Source: Desulfosporosinus lacus DSM 15449 (GTDB lineage Bacteria > Bacillota > Desulfitobacteriia > Desulfitobacteriales > Desulfitobacteriaceae). From it: DNA of 64,000 nucleotides. This document shows positions 8,756-17,164 of the stretch, one piece after another. The stretch spans positions 310,001-374,000 of the forward strand of contig NZ_FQXJ01000004.1 in assembly GCF_900129935.1 (NCBI RefSeq), given 5' to 3'. How positions within the stretch are numbered: the first letter of the stretch is position 1; each line of letters opens with the position of its first letter. Made by a program: the position numbers and the translations under genes. The notes under the pieces were generated by a model that was not told the DNA's origin, did not search any database, and saw nothing but the letters and a program-made list of their open reading frames with translations.

Positions 8756-10056
8756 GCTGCCTCACCTCGTTTCAGCCGGAGAACTTCCTCCTTGATCCCC
8801 TGCAGTGCTTCCAGATCACTGGGAACCGCAAAATCTACCAGTTTTTTCAGCTGCAAAGGGATATTATCCATGCGGTAAAAGGTCCCTCCGGCACCGATTC
8901 CGGCAGGAGCCACGGGAATGACGACATTGGCCCAGGTTGTGGTTGCATTTTCGTGGGGTTCCAGGTAGATGGTCGGGATGCTCTTTAAGTAGTTTACCGC
9001 GCTTTGCGGCAAGTGGGCGGAGGGGTCTGTGGCAATAATCAGGGCGGCGTCGGCTTCCTTGCGGCGCAGCATATCCACCACACTGAATTCGCCGGGGTTA
9101 AAGCGGGGATAGCCGCGCTGGAAATTAACGGCCAGCGGATAACCGGTCTGCCAGGCCAAAACTTGATTCGAGCCGTTGACATTCCCGTGCCCGCGCATAG
9201 CCACGGCATAAAACCGGGTAAAGGCATTCAGTTCAATGATCAGGCTGTTCAGTTCTTCCGCATTCAAATCCTTACCCCGGCTCTGGGTGAGTCCAATACC
9301 GAACATCACCACACCGTAACGGCATGCTTTCATGAGCTCGGCCAGTTCTTGCCATTGTCGAAAAGCCACGCCGCCAACCAGGGATTCCTCTTCCAATCCT
9401 TCCAGTCGTTTGCCGGCAATCAGCAGACGCAGCACATGAACGATTTCAAAATCCGCCCCGGGAGTAACCTGCAGAAAAATATCGGCGTTTTTGGAGGTCG
9501 GCGAGGGCCGGACGTCAATCACTACAACCTTGCGGTCCTTGCGGCCTTCCGGCGTGTAAAGACCCTTGGCCAGCGCCGAATAGCGTTTCAGATGGCGCAT
9601 ATGGGATTCCACAGGGTTAGCGCCCCAATAGATCAAAAGATCGGCCCGGTTTTTTACTTCTCCTAAGGTACATGAAGCCAGCCCAACTTGCTGGCGGGCG
9701 AGAACGCCCGGACCGTGTCAGTAGGAAGATGGGTTGTCCACCGTTCCCTTGATCAGCTCGGTTAAAGCTACCGCTTCCCGAACCGCTTCTGAAGTCGTCG
9801 AGCTTAAACCGTAAACCAAAGGTGATTTGGCCTTGACGAGAATTTTCGCCGCTTCAGCCAAGGCTTCTCCCCAAGCTGCCTCCCTGCCGTTCACTTTCAG
9901 GGCCGTACAGTCCGTCTGGGCGTGCATCAGCTTATTCCGGCCAATGGCGCAGGCGTTATTGACCTTCGTTATTTTATTGTCTTCGACTTCCACTTTCAGA
10001 TCGTCGCACAAACAACCGCAAAAGGCACATACCACATCTTCATGAATGATCGTCAT
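8749..10056 (-). CDS. fmdB: Formylmethanofuran dehydrogenase subunit B, UGA-encoded selenocysteine at residue 113
   Basis: One 436-codon frame interrupted only by a TGA at 9718-9720; protein homology runs unbroken across it. The N-terminus has the 4Fe-4S motif CAFCGCLCDD (C10, C13, C17) plus C36 in NACAIG. The stop falls in NPSSY-UGA-HGPGVLA, the site where methanogen FwdB/FmdB carry the tungsten/molybdenum ligand Cys or, in selenoenzymes such as FwuB, Sec, followed by the catalytic His. The rest (TLGEVKNRADLLIYWGANP, then LEPHENATTTWANVVIP) is the pterin-binding region. All redox-centre ligands are therefore kept, in contrast to the hydrolase subunit FhcB of methylotrophs. A nonsense mutation or sequencing error is the alternative, but the position argues against it. 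Confidence 0.88.
9677..9717 (-). promoter_or_regulatory. Candidate bacterial SECIS element after the fmdB UGA
   Basis: Two hairpins follow the UGA on the mRNA. The first (9695-9710) pairs CGGGCG with CGCCCG around a UUCU loop. The second (9677-9695) pairs GCCAGC with GCUGGC around the loop AAGUUGG, and its loop begins 28 nucleotides after the UGA. That spacing fits bacterial SECIS elements, whose loops usually carry a G and often a GU step. I could not score it against a SECIS model, so which hairpin binds SelB is an inference. Confidence 0.6.
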
Positions 10057-10411
10057 AGTTCTCCTCCTTGTCCTGAGCGATGGCTGCTATCCTCACCGGA
10101 ATTCCCTTAAAATCGGGGACGCCTGTTCCATGTGTCTCCTCATCCAGAAGTTCATTGGCTACCGCTCCCAGGGGCAGAAAGAAAATTCCCTGGGGCCCCT
10201 CCGCCGCCCGGCATATTACTTCCACTTCTCCGGCGCTGCTCTTCAGCAGCGCCCGCTTTTCTTCCCCCAGTTGAAGCCTGGCGAAATCATCGGGATTCAG
10301 GGTCAGGCTGGCTATCTCCCGCCGATATTCTTCGGAAAATTTCCCTTTCTCCATTGCCGCGCCCTGTTTGCTTGTGCGTACTGTAATGAGGATTCCCTCC
10401 ATACTGCCCAT
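10040..10411 (-). CDS. fmdD: Formylmethanofuran dehydrogenase subunit D (molybdopterin dinucleotide-binding)
   Basis: A 123-aa protein of the FmdD/FwdD type, the small beta-barrel domain that closes over the pterin dinucleotide in this enzyme family. The features are SLTLNPDDFARLQLGE, where the family has a start-of-barrel motif, and the C-terminal PDFKGIPVRI, which fits the usual ending. The ATG at 10411 is preceded by AAAGGAG with good spacing. It overlaps fmdB by 17 bases. The presence of this subunit next to an fmdB with intact ligands supports a metal-pterin enzyme rather than a hydrolase. Confidence 0.85.
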   Translation of the reverse strand: MGSMEGILITVRTSKQGAAMEKGKFSEEYRREIASLTLNPDDFARLQLGEEKRALLKSSAGEVEVICRAAEGPQGIFFLPLGAVANELLDEETHGTGVPDFKGIPVRIAAIAQDKEENYDDHS

Positions 10412-10454
10412 CAATAGCTCTCCTTTCTGCTTTAGGCTTTACTCCTCCCGGTCC

Positions 10455-11639
10455 TTATTGACTAAGCTCAGTCAGATAATACTGCCGGATTTTTTCCTCT
10501 TGCTGGCGTAAATTTTTATAACAGTTTGAACTGCTGCACCCCTCCGCCAATACTGTGCAGAGAGGCTGGCCTTTTGCAATCAGGGTTCCCGGCCTGGGAA
10601 TATCCCGTACTCCCAGGCTGTAGAGAGCGCGGTAGGCTTGCTCATCTTCGGCCCGGGTCGTGAAAGCAGCCTTGGCATAGATGATCTTTTTCCCCCAGTA
10701 GCCTGAACAGGGGGAGGGGCGGGCGGGGGGCAGCTCCAGCTTACCCCGGCAGGCGGCCAGATGACTGGTGAAAAGCCTGTAGCCTAGATGCCTTTCGATT
10801 AGTTCCACTGAAGCCGACCACCTGGGGTTAAGCTCCAGAATGCGGATACCTTTTGCATTGAGCATAAAGTCAACCGTATTCAGCCCTTTCAAACCAAATT
10901 CCCTGGTCAAATGCCCGCTCATTATACTAAGCTCTTCCTCCAGGCTTGCTTGCTTTTTAAAGCTTGGTAAAGCCAGAGGAACAATATTGCCTTCATAAGA
11001 AAAGGGGCTGCCCGCCTTTTGGGATCCGACCAGCTGACGGCTGGTTCCTAAAAGCACAGCTTCTCTGCCGTCAGCAATGAAGGTCGCTGAAGCCGGAATC
11101 CCATCCCAGTATTCCTGAATGATATAGGAGCCATCCCGGGGGATTGTCCTGAGCAGATTTTCCGCTTCTGCTCCCTCAGCCGGAATCTCCGTAATCCCGT
11201 GGCCGCCCCCCCGGTTAACCGGCTTCAGAAGCCAGCGCTTTTGATGATCAAGCTGTTTCCACTGAGCAAGGGGATGAGACTCAGGCATTTTCATCTGAAT
11301 ATGCTCCAAGCTCGCCTGAAGTTTCCCGATCTCCCGTACCTCTCTCAAAACAGAAGGCCCGTTGCCGTAAAGAAGGCCTTTGGCTTCCCAGCTTTGCAGC
11401 TCCTTAGGGCTGTTTTCCACACCGGAAGCATAGACCAGCCCGTCGCAGGAAATGCCTCCGGCAGTGGTGAAAACATGCCCGATACTGGGTTTCAGGCCGC
11501 AGTCCCCGGCCACGCCGATGGTTCTGCCCTGCCAATTGGCATCAATATCTCCGAAAAAATCCACTCCTTTTGCCTCATACCCCGATGCGGCAATGGACTC
11601 CACCAGGGCTCTGACACTGACACCTACTGCTAGGAACAT
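10455..11639 (-). CDS. ATP-grasp protein of the H4MPT cluster (COG2232)
   Basis: A 394-aa ATP-grasp protein. The N-terminal part (GVSVRALVESIAASGYEAKGVDFFGD) is a Rossmann-like preATP domain; the ATP loop is WLLKPVNRGGGHGI and the metal site is ILELNPRWSASVELIE. This matches the COG2232 carboligase-like proteins found in H4MPT clusters of methylotrophs, where they are needed for the pathway but have no assigned reaction that I know. The C-terminal stretch contains GCSSSNC. The start codon is served by AGGAG that overlaps the mtdB stop. Confidence 0.75.
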   Translation of the reverse strand: MFLAVGVSVRALVESIAASGYEAKGVDFFGDIDANWQGRTIGVAGDCGLKPSIGHVFTTAGGISCDGLVYASGVENSPKELQSWEAKGLLYGNGPSVLREVREIGKLQASLEHIQMKMPESHPLAQWKQLDHQKRWLLKPVNRGGGHGITEIPAEGAEAENLLRTIPRDGSYIIQEYWDGIPASATFIADGREAVLLGTSRQLVGSQKAGSPFSYEGNIVPLALPSFKKQASLEEELSIMSGHLTREFGLKGLNTVDFMLNAKGIRILELNPRWSASVELIERHLGYRLFTSHLAACRGKLELPPARPSPCSGYWGKKIIYAKAAFTTRAEDEQAYRALYSLGVRDIPRPGTLIAKGQPLCTVLAEGCSSSNCYKNLRQQEEKIRQYYLTELSQ

Positions 11640-11640
11640 C

Positions 11641-12513
11641 TTATTCTCCTAATGTTTTGGTTAGTTCGTAAAGAGCTGAGAAATCCAAAATCGTGCTGTT
11701 GTTGACAAAGAGACTCCTGACCGCAGCGCGGTGCACCTTCATCTTTAAATTGCCGATGGCAATGGCGCCATACAGCAGCTTCCCGGCGCGCTCCTTTCCG
11801 TTGTCGGTCACTTTCATCCCTGCCACGCCAAGGGGACTAACGGCGTTGATATCGGCGATAATCTCCAGCTCAGGCAGACTCGACCAGGTATCCTGGTCCA
11901 AAAGCAAAGCGCCGGGAGCGCCGCAGCAGGCGGCGATATTGATGCCATGGTCTTGCATCATCTGCCGGGTCTCTTCCCTAGCGCCGATGTGTACCGGCTT
12001 CACCTGGATGCCGTAGCTGGTCTCTATATATTTCGCCGCTTCTTCCGCCCGCTCCAGTTTTCGGGAGGACAGGCATACTTCGCAGCCTTCCCCCGCCAGG
12101 AGAATCGCCGCCCGGATTCCCACCGGTCCGGTACCCGCCAGGACAAGCGCTTTTTTACCTTGCAAGCTGCGCCCACCGGCGATTTTATGAACCAAAGCGG
12201 CCGCCGTGGTATTGGAGCCGTTGGCGTCGAACATCACCGAGACCCGGACATCCCCGAAGAATGTCTCCTGAACTTTGCTCATGATTCTTTCGGCTGCCGG
12301 AACATGGCTTCCCCCGATAAAGATGGCCGTATGGCGAAGGTCTTCCCCGCCGCGGGTAAACATTGCCCCGTAGACCAGATTCGTAACATCTTCCTCAGCT
12401 ACTCCACCGTAGGCAATGATGTGGTCCACCCCGGCATCATAAGCCGTTATCTGATCAAAAACACTGGCCTGCTTGTCAGCTTCCAAGTGAATTAAAATCT
12501 TTTTCATCGTCAT
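11641..12513 (-). CDS. mtdB: NAD(P)-dependent methylene-H4MPT dehydrogenase
   Basis: A 290-aa MtdB-type enzyme: MKKILIHLEADKQASVFDQI at the N-terminus, a Rossmann loop in VLAGTGPVGIRAAILLA (about residue 140), and DINAVSPLGVAG toward the C-terminus. It oxidises 5,10-methylene-H4MPT to methenyl-H4MPT with NAD+ or NADP+. This is the bacterial, pyridine-nucleotide form and not the F420-dependent Mtd of methanogens, so the module pairs a bacterial dehydrogenase with a methanogen-like formyl-MFR dehydrogenase. It lies between the DUF447 and COG2232 genes in the operon. Confidence 0.93.
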   Translation of the reverse strand: MTMKKILIHLEADKQASVFDQITAYDAGVDHIIAYGGVAEEDVTNLVYGAMFTRGGEDLRHTAIFIGGSHVPAAERIMSKVQETFFGDVRVSVMFDANGSNTTAAALVHKIAGGRSLQGKKALVLAGTGPVGIRAAILLAGEGCEVCLSSRKLERAEEAAKYIETSYGIQVKPVHIGAREETRQMMQDHGINIAACCGAPGALLLDQDTWSSLPELEIIADINAVSPLGVAGMKVTDNGKERAGKLLYGAIAIGNLKMKVHRAAVRSLFVNNSTILDFSALYELTKTLGE

Positions 12514-12526
12514 TTTCCTCTCTGTC

Positions 12527-13117
12527 TTATTCCAGCTGTTCTGCTACCATGAATTTCCGTTCCTGGAGATAGCTTTTTATTTTAGCTAGGGCTGTCCGCT
12601 CTTTGCTGCCACCGGTCTTGATGACAATCTCCTGCCAGAGCGGCCATTTCTCCCGCAGCTCCTCCGGTGTGAGCCATTGCAGGCGGGTGGCCGCAATCAA
12701 GGCCTCCAAAATTGCGCCGTGGGCCCGGCAGAACCCGCTGAAATTCCCCCGGTGTTGCGCGTGGATAATCTGTCCCCTAAGGCGGGCCGGTTCCCGGGTA
12801 TCATCAAAATCCCTGACTGTAAATTCCCAGAAGGCCTGGACCTGCGCCATCCTCGGCGTCAGTAGTTTTTCCGACGGCACCAGGGCCAAAGGCTTAGAAT
12901 ACAATGCCGAGTCCACAAAGGCCATCAGGTCGTCACTGAAATTCACCACCCCTTCCCCCGTCCTTTTGAGATTTTCGTAGGTGTGTGACCCCGGATAAAG
13001 ATGGATCTCAAATTCTGTCAGGGGATAAACCCCTCCCTCCTCAGTCCGCACTCCGATCGGAGCAAAATTAGGGGTTTCGTCTTCGTTAAGGGAGGATAGG
13101 ATCGCCTCCAGAATCAC
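12527..13117 (-). CDS. DUF447 (COG2457) flavin-binding-fold protein of the H4MPT cluster
   Basis: A 196-aa protein of the DUF447 family, which has a flavin-reductase-like split barrel and is a regular member of H4MPT clusters in methylotrophs. The segments NFAPIGVRT near the start and RRGQIIHAQHRGNFSGFCRAH-like central region (about residues 125-140) fit. It starts with GTG at 13117, overlapping the stop of the DHPS-like gene as GTGA. Its biochemical role is not established; a redox or binding step in H4MPT synthesis is only a guess. Confidence 0.78.
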   Translation of the reverse strand: MILEAILSSLNEDETPNFAPIGVRTEEGGVYPLTEFEIHLYPGSHTYENLKRTGEGVVNFSDDLMAFVDSALYSKPLALVPSEKLLTPRMAQVQAFWEFTVRDFDDTREPARLRGQIIHAQHRGNFSGFCRAHGAILEALIAATRLQWLTPEELREKWPLWQEIVIKTGGSKERTALAKIKSYLQERKFMVAEQLE

Positions 13118-14493
13118 GGCAAACAGCCCCCTCCTCTATCAGTTATTTCACTGAGATAACCCCAATGCAGGGGATTATCCTGAGTATATTTCTTCCCCAA
13201 AACCAGAGCTAATTCAGCTTTCTCCAACTCTCTTCCCAGGTAGAAAGCATGCTTGGCGTCCATCTCGGCCAGTTGATAAAACAACTCTTTCGCGGATTTC
13301 CCCGCCAGAAAAACCCGGTTATTAAAGATATAAATTAGGTCAGCCACAAAAATGCGGTAATTCCGGTCTTTGATCACTTTATGCATCTGATATAAATCTT
13401 CCGCTTCAAACTCATTTCCTGCGGCTTCTTTGATCGTAAGCAACTGATTGTTGATATGTTTCGGTATCCTTTCTTCTGTCATAGCCTGATGGATCAGGTC
13501 CCTGGCCAGACTAATCTCGCGAATAGAGCCTCTGGCTCGTTTGCTCACTTCGGTGGTCAGGATATAGTTGATGCGAAGTTCAGCGGCAACACCCGTTAAA
13601 AGCGCATTGATCCCCACGCTGTCGGCATCCAGCAATTCCGTGACATTTCCTAAGCCCATGAGCATTTCACAGTGGGGAAACTCCTGGCGCACTTGCAGGT
13701 AACGACCAATTCCCGCCGCCAGCCCCATAGTCAGAGGAGGCAAAATCGGGTCGGCCAGGTAAGACTTCTGCCATTTTTCCATCGTATCCATGCACTTATA
13801 TAACGAATTCAGATCTTCCCAGTCATCCGGGATCAGAACCACCGGACAGTCCAACCCTTTGGCCAAATGCAGATTGCTGGATTTCAGACTGAGGACCAGG
13901 TCTACCCCCGCCCTGCCGGCTTCCCGGATATCATCCTCGCGATGGCTGTCGATGCTGACCTGAAATCCTTCCCGCTTCAGCTCCTCAATTGTTTCTTGTA
14001 AATTGGGAAAAGGCCGGTCCAATTCGCCGCCAAGATCGATGATATCGGCACCATTCATCCGAAAATATTCGGCCCGGGCGATAATCTCCCGGAGTGTTCG
14101 CCGCGAGGCGTCGACGATTTCGGCCACGATTTTAAGGGGGGAAGGCTCAACCTTGACGGCGGGAATTTTGTGCTCCCTTTTGGGATCCAGGAAAGCGGGC
14201 AAGTCTTTTAAGTCTTTTGGCCCTTTGCGAACTTCACACTGGGTGACTTCCCGGATAGGGTCCACCCTTCCCTGACTCAAGCCGGGGATGATGATCGTAT
14301 CCGTGGGGTGCAAAGAAACTTCCCGGGCGGCCATCCCTTTTTTCAATTCCCGGGCGATAAATTCCGTTGTCATCAGAGCTGCCACCGTACAGGGCAAAGC
14401 CTTTACTTCCAGTTCCGCCCCGGGGATTTTTCCCGTGACTTTGCGCAAAGAGTGCTCCGCTATTTGGCCGGTGATCAGCAAGTATTTTGTCAT
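13114..14493 (-). CDS. Dihydropteroate synthase-related protein of H4MPT biosynthesis
   Basis: A 459-aa protein related to the archaeal DHPS-like family (TIGR00284). The central TIM-barrel portion contains RMNGADIIDLGGELDRPFP, which corresponds to the pterin-site motif of dihydropteroate synthase, and VSIDSHREDDI. The N-terminal 120 residues and the C-terminal region are the extra domains of this family. The proposed role is joining the pterin to beta-RFA-P made by the neighbouring synthase. I chose the ATG at 14493, nine bases after AGGAG. The end overlaps the DUF447 start. Confidence 0.8.
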   Translation of the reverse strand: MTKYLLITGQIAEHSLRKVTGKIPGAELEVKALPCTVAALMTTEFIARELKKGMAAREVSLHPTDTIIIPGLSQGRVDPIREVTQCEVRKGPKDLKDLPAFLDPKREHKIPAVKVEPSPLKIVAEIVDASRRTLREIIARAEYFRMNGADIIDLGGELDRPFPNLQETIEELKREGFQVSIDSHREDDIREAGRAGVDLVLSLKSSNLHLAKGLDCPVVLIPDDWEDLNSLYKCMDTMEKWQKSYLADPILPPLTMGLAAGIGRYLQVRQEFPHCEMLMGLGNVTELLDADSVGINALLTGVAAELRINYILTTEVSKRARGSIREISLARDLIHQAMTEERIPKHINNQLLTIKEAAGNEFEAEDLYQMHKVIKDRNYRIFVADLIYIFNNRVFLAGKSAKELFYQLAEMDAKHAFYLGRELEKAELALVLGKKYTQDNPLHWGYLSEITDRGGGCLP

Positions 14494-14505
14494 AGTGTCC
14501 AACTC

Positions 14506-15051
14506 CTAGGCTTGCCACTTTTGCAGGCAGTTCTTTAACTGTTCCGGATGACTGACGATGGTTACGCCCTCCCAAGCGGCCAGGATATCACTATTCCGCC
14601 GATCGATCGTGCGTATATAAACCGGGACCTCTTCCCCTTGGGGGGTAAAGGATGTTAATTCCCTGCCTGTGTCACAGGGCAGCAGAACAATCGGGATCCG
14701 GTTCTTGCCGGCATGAGCGAAAAGATTGGTAATGAGGTTATCGGCGATTCCATGAGCCATCTTAGCGATGGAGTTTCCTGTAACCGGTGCAATGACCACC
14801 AAGCCGTAGCTCCCTGTGTAGAGTTTCGTTACAGACAAGGAACTGGCGCTGCCGTCCTTCACCACGGAATGGCCTGATTCCCGGAGCCTTGACCCCAGAC
14901 CATAATAGTTCACAACCTCCGCGCCCGCCGCCGAAAGAAAAAATTCAACCTTCCCGCAGTTGAGAGCAATCTCCAGACAGGAAGGCAAAAAATGCCCCGC
15001 CCCGGTAACTCCCCAGGCTATTTTCAGTTCATTTTTCTTTCTATCCTTCAT
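14506..15051 (-). CDS. Dihydromethanopterin reductase-like flavoprotein (DmrB/DmrX, COG1036)
   Basis: A flavoprotein of about 181 aa. IAWGVTGAGHFLPSCLEI at the N-terminus and VVIAPVTGNSIAKMAHGIADNLITNL in the middle are the FMN-binding features of the archaeoflavoprotein family, which includes acceptor-dependent dihydromethanopterin reductases. That step makes the active H4MPT form. The start is uncertain: the ATG at 15051 has GGAGAAGG just upstream, but a TTG at 15075 would add eight residues. It follows the beta-RFAP synthase gene by about 60 bases. Confidence 0.78.
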   Translation of the reverse strand: MKDRKKNELKIAWGVTGAGHFLPSCLEIALNCGKVEFFLSAAGAEVVNYYGLGSRLRESGHSVVKDGSASSLSVTKLYTGSYGLVVIAPVTGNSIAKMAHGIADNLITNLFAHAGKNRIPIVLLPCDTGRELTSFTPQGEEVPVYIRTIDRRNSDILAAWEGVTIVSHPEQLKNCLQKWQA

Positions 15052-15109
15052 TGCCTTCTCCATTGCTTTCTTCAATGTTTCTTCAAGGTCTCCCCGTGCT
15101 GTCTTTGCC

Positions 15110-16078
15110 TTAACTCCATCCCCAGCTTGCTCCCTGGTTTCTTCCCTTAGCTACGAAAACCGGTTCGCCGCCGCCGAGAAACTCCCGGGTTTGCTGGAGA
15201 AAGCTCTCCTCATTTTTCTTGGTAATAAATCCATAAACCGCCGGTCCCCAGGAGCTTTGGCCTACTCCGGCCACGCCGAGCTTCAGCCAGAAATCGGCAA
15301 GATCAGCCCCCGTAGGGGATGCATACCGGCCCCCCTGAACAGGGGTAAAATAGTCTCCCAGATAGCTTTGGATTTTATTGATCCCTTCGCCAAAGGTTAT
15401 TAAATCCTCTTCGCACAGAGCCGGAAGCAGCTTCATCAGCACCAGACGGCAAATCGCGCTGGACATTTGCTCCGTCATGGGCTCCAGGGCTTGAAACACC
15501 TTTTTTTCCGCACTGCCGAATAGCTTTTCCTGCCCCCGAGGAAGTGCCACGAGAATCGACCACTCCGGCGGAAAGGCAAGTCTGGCCACTAAGGGCGGAA
15601 TTTTAAAAGAATTTTCCGCAACCGCTTGCACAGATTTGCCCCCATCAACCAGTAACCCCCCCTGTTTGAAAGCGGCGACACCGATCCCGGAGCGGCTGCT
15701 TTCCCGATCCGTGATTTCAGCCAATTCATGCAAAGGGCATGCCAACCCATAGACACGGCTGATGGCAAACCCCAAGGCCAAGCAGAGCTGTGTACCCGAC
15801 CCCAAGCCACTGTGGCTCGGCAGAGTTTGAGCCAGGTTGATTTTGATCCCGGGGAGATGATAATGACTGAGATACTCCCGGGCAATTTTCTCCGCTCTGG
15901 CTTTCTCCTCCTCATCTGCGGAAATGATTAAGAAATCATCACTTTTCTCAGCCGCAAGTTCCAGATACGGTTGATCAATCGCCAGTCCTGCTCCACCGTA
16001 AAGCCGACCCGCTGAACCGTTCAGATCAAACTGGCCCAGGTGGAGCCGCGCTCCGGTTCTTACCCAAAACCTTTCCAT
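15110..16078 (-). CDS. Beta-ribofuranosylaminobenzene 5'-phosphate synthase
   Basis: A 322-aa GHMP-kinase-superfamily protein (COG1907). It joins PRPP to 4-hydroxybenzoate or pABA in the first committed step of H4MPT synthesis. RTGARLHLGQFDLNGSAGRLYGGAG and the glycine-rich LPSHSGLGSGTQLCLALG (about residues 100-115) are characteristic. The ATG at 16078 is used because AGGTGAG lies immediately upstream; an open frame extends further but has no ribosome site. It is the first gene of the long H4MPT/MFR operon that runs to the left edge. Confidence 0.9.
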   Translation of the reverse strand: MERFWVRTGARLHLGQFDLNGSAGRLYGGAGLAIDQPYLELAAEKSDDFLIISADEEEKARAEKIAREYLSHYHLPGIKINLAQTLPSHSGLGSGTQLCLALGFAISRVYGLACPLHELAEITDRESSRSGIGVAAFKQGGLLVDGGKSVQAVAENSFKIPPLVARLAFPPEWSILVALPRGQEKLFGSAEKKVFQALEPMTEQMSSAICRLVLMKLLPALCEEDLITFGEGINKIQSYLGDYFTPVQGGRYASPTGADLADFWLKLGVAGVGQSSWGPAVYGFITKKNEESFLQQTREFLGGGEPVFVAKGRNQGASWGWS

Positions 16079-16145
16079 TTTCTCACCTCTTCCTGCGCTC
16101 AGAATAAGGGGTCTCTCCCTAAATACATTGACTATCGGCGAAAGA

Positions 16146-16190
16146 TTCGATAGGAGCAGGGCTTTCCCTTCGCGTTCTGCCCCTATCGAA
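16146..16190 (-). terminator. Strong hairpin between aquaporin and H4MPT operon
   Basis: A 14-bp stem (TTCGATAGG plus GCAG, one G-U pair) with a 17-base loop in the 170-base gap between the aquaporin stop and the first H4MPT gene. It is followed on the minus strand by TCTTTC, a weak U-rich tail. It could be a partial terminator or an RNA-processing site setting the ratio of aquaporin to pathway transcripts. Confidence 0.55.
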
Positions 16191-16251
16191 AAGGCCTGAC
16201 ACAACGCTTACTATGGAGAGAAGGTTTGTGTCTGAAGATCTCAGCCGGTTT

Positions 16252-17049
16252 TTACTTTGCTTTTTCCGGGCCGATGGTGCAAAACTCGTCTTCACATAAG
16301 GGGTCTTTGTCCTCGATGAAAACGCCATAGACCACAGATGCTAAAATCCCCCCGATAATCGGAGCGGCAAAAAAGATGATCAGATAATTCGTCCAGTTCA
16401 TCGAGCCGCCGGCCAGCATGTTGACGAACATCGGACCAAAGGCACGCGCCGGGTTAATTCCTTGTCCGGAAATATTGCCCATGGCGATGATCACCCCGGC
16501 GACGGCAAGACCAATCATCAATCCCGCCCAGCCTTTGGGAGCCCGCTTATCCACAGCAACCCCCATAATGGTTAAAACTAGGATAAATGTGCCGACTAAT
16601 TCGGCAACAAAGGCACCTGTCGGCGTGATGCCCGGAAAAATCCCCGGTGCTCCCAGCCCGCCAACCGTACTGCCTTTGCTGCCAAGCATAAAGAGCAGGG
16701 TGGCGGAACCCAGAACAGCTCCTAGAAACTGCGCGGCCAAGTAAGGGATGAGGTCCGTAGTGGGAAACCTTTTGGTTGCCCATAAACCGATGGTTACGGC
16801 AGGATTGATATGACAGCCGGAAACCGGACCGAAAATGTAAATGGCGACGGCCACAATAATTCCGAAGGCCAACCCGATGCCCAGCCAATCCCCCAGCCCG
16901 CCTAAGGCACCGATACCGATATTAAATCCCGAGGCCTTGCTCTCTCCCTCCGCCAGCATTAACGTCACGGCAGCCGCCCCGGGTCCGATAATGACCAGCA
17001 TCCAAGTCCCAATCAATTCAGCCATAAACTTTTTAGCGATCGAAGGCAT
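16252..17049 (-). CDS. Aquaporin / MIP-family channel
   Basis: A 265-aa MIP-family channel with six hydrophobic segments and the two NPA boxes (CHINPAVTIG near residue 82 and GINPARAFGP near residue 200). The family moves water, glycerol or other small neutral molecules across the membrane. Its place between the sigma-54-controlled unknown gene and the H4MPT operon suggests uptake or release of a small C1-related compound such as methanol, but this is inference; the sequence alone does not tell glycerol from water or methanol selectivity. The C-terminal tail is acidic and has two cysteines (PLCEDEFCTIG). Confidence 0.9.
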   Translation of the reverse strand: MPSIAKKFMAELIGTWMLVIIGPGAAAVTLMLAEGESKASGFNIGIGALGGLGDWLGIGLAFGIIVAVAIYIFGPVSGCHINPAVTIGLWATKRFPTTDLIPYLAAQFLGAVLGSATLLFMLGSKGSTVGGLGAPGIFPGITPTGAFVAELVGTFILVLTIMGVAVDKRAPKGWAGLMIGLAVAGVIIAMGNISGQGINPARAFGPMFVNMLAGGSMNWTNYLIIFFAAPIIGGILASVVYGVFIEDKDPLCEDEFCTIGPEKAK

Positions 17050-17100
17050 TGTGAATCCTCCCTCACTTTGTTAAAATTAAATTGGTTTTACTTTTTTTTA

Positions 17101-17142
17101 GGAAACGGGAAGGCAGCGAGCCATTCACTGCCTTCGCTTTCC
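17101..17142 (+). terminator. Hairpin with T-tract on the plus strand
   Basis: A near-perfect stem (AAGGCAG/CTGCCTT core extended by GGAAA/TTTCC) between the unknown C1-linked gene and the aquaporin. The T-run follows the hairpin on the plus strand, so as an intrinsic terminator it would stop antisense transcription. On the minus-strand transcript both flanks are A-rich, so it is not a normal terminator there and may instead protect or process the mRNA. Confidence 0.5.
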
Positions 17143-17164
17143 TTTTTTTACTTATCAGTTGAAT

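Noticed and set aside
9718-9720. Reading fmdB as a pseudogene or as two genes split by a stop codon
   Set aside because: The frame and homology are continuous across the single UGA, the codon is exactly at the known Cys/Sec metal-ligand position, and no ribosome site precedes the downstream part.
17101-17142. Terminator for the DUF2193-like gene
   Set aside because: The T-run lies on the plus-strand side only; on the minus-strand transcript the hairpin is flanked by A-runs.
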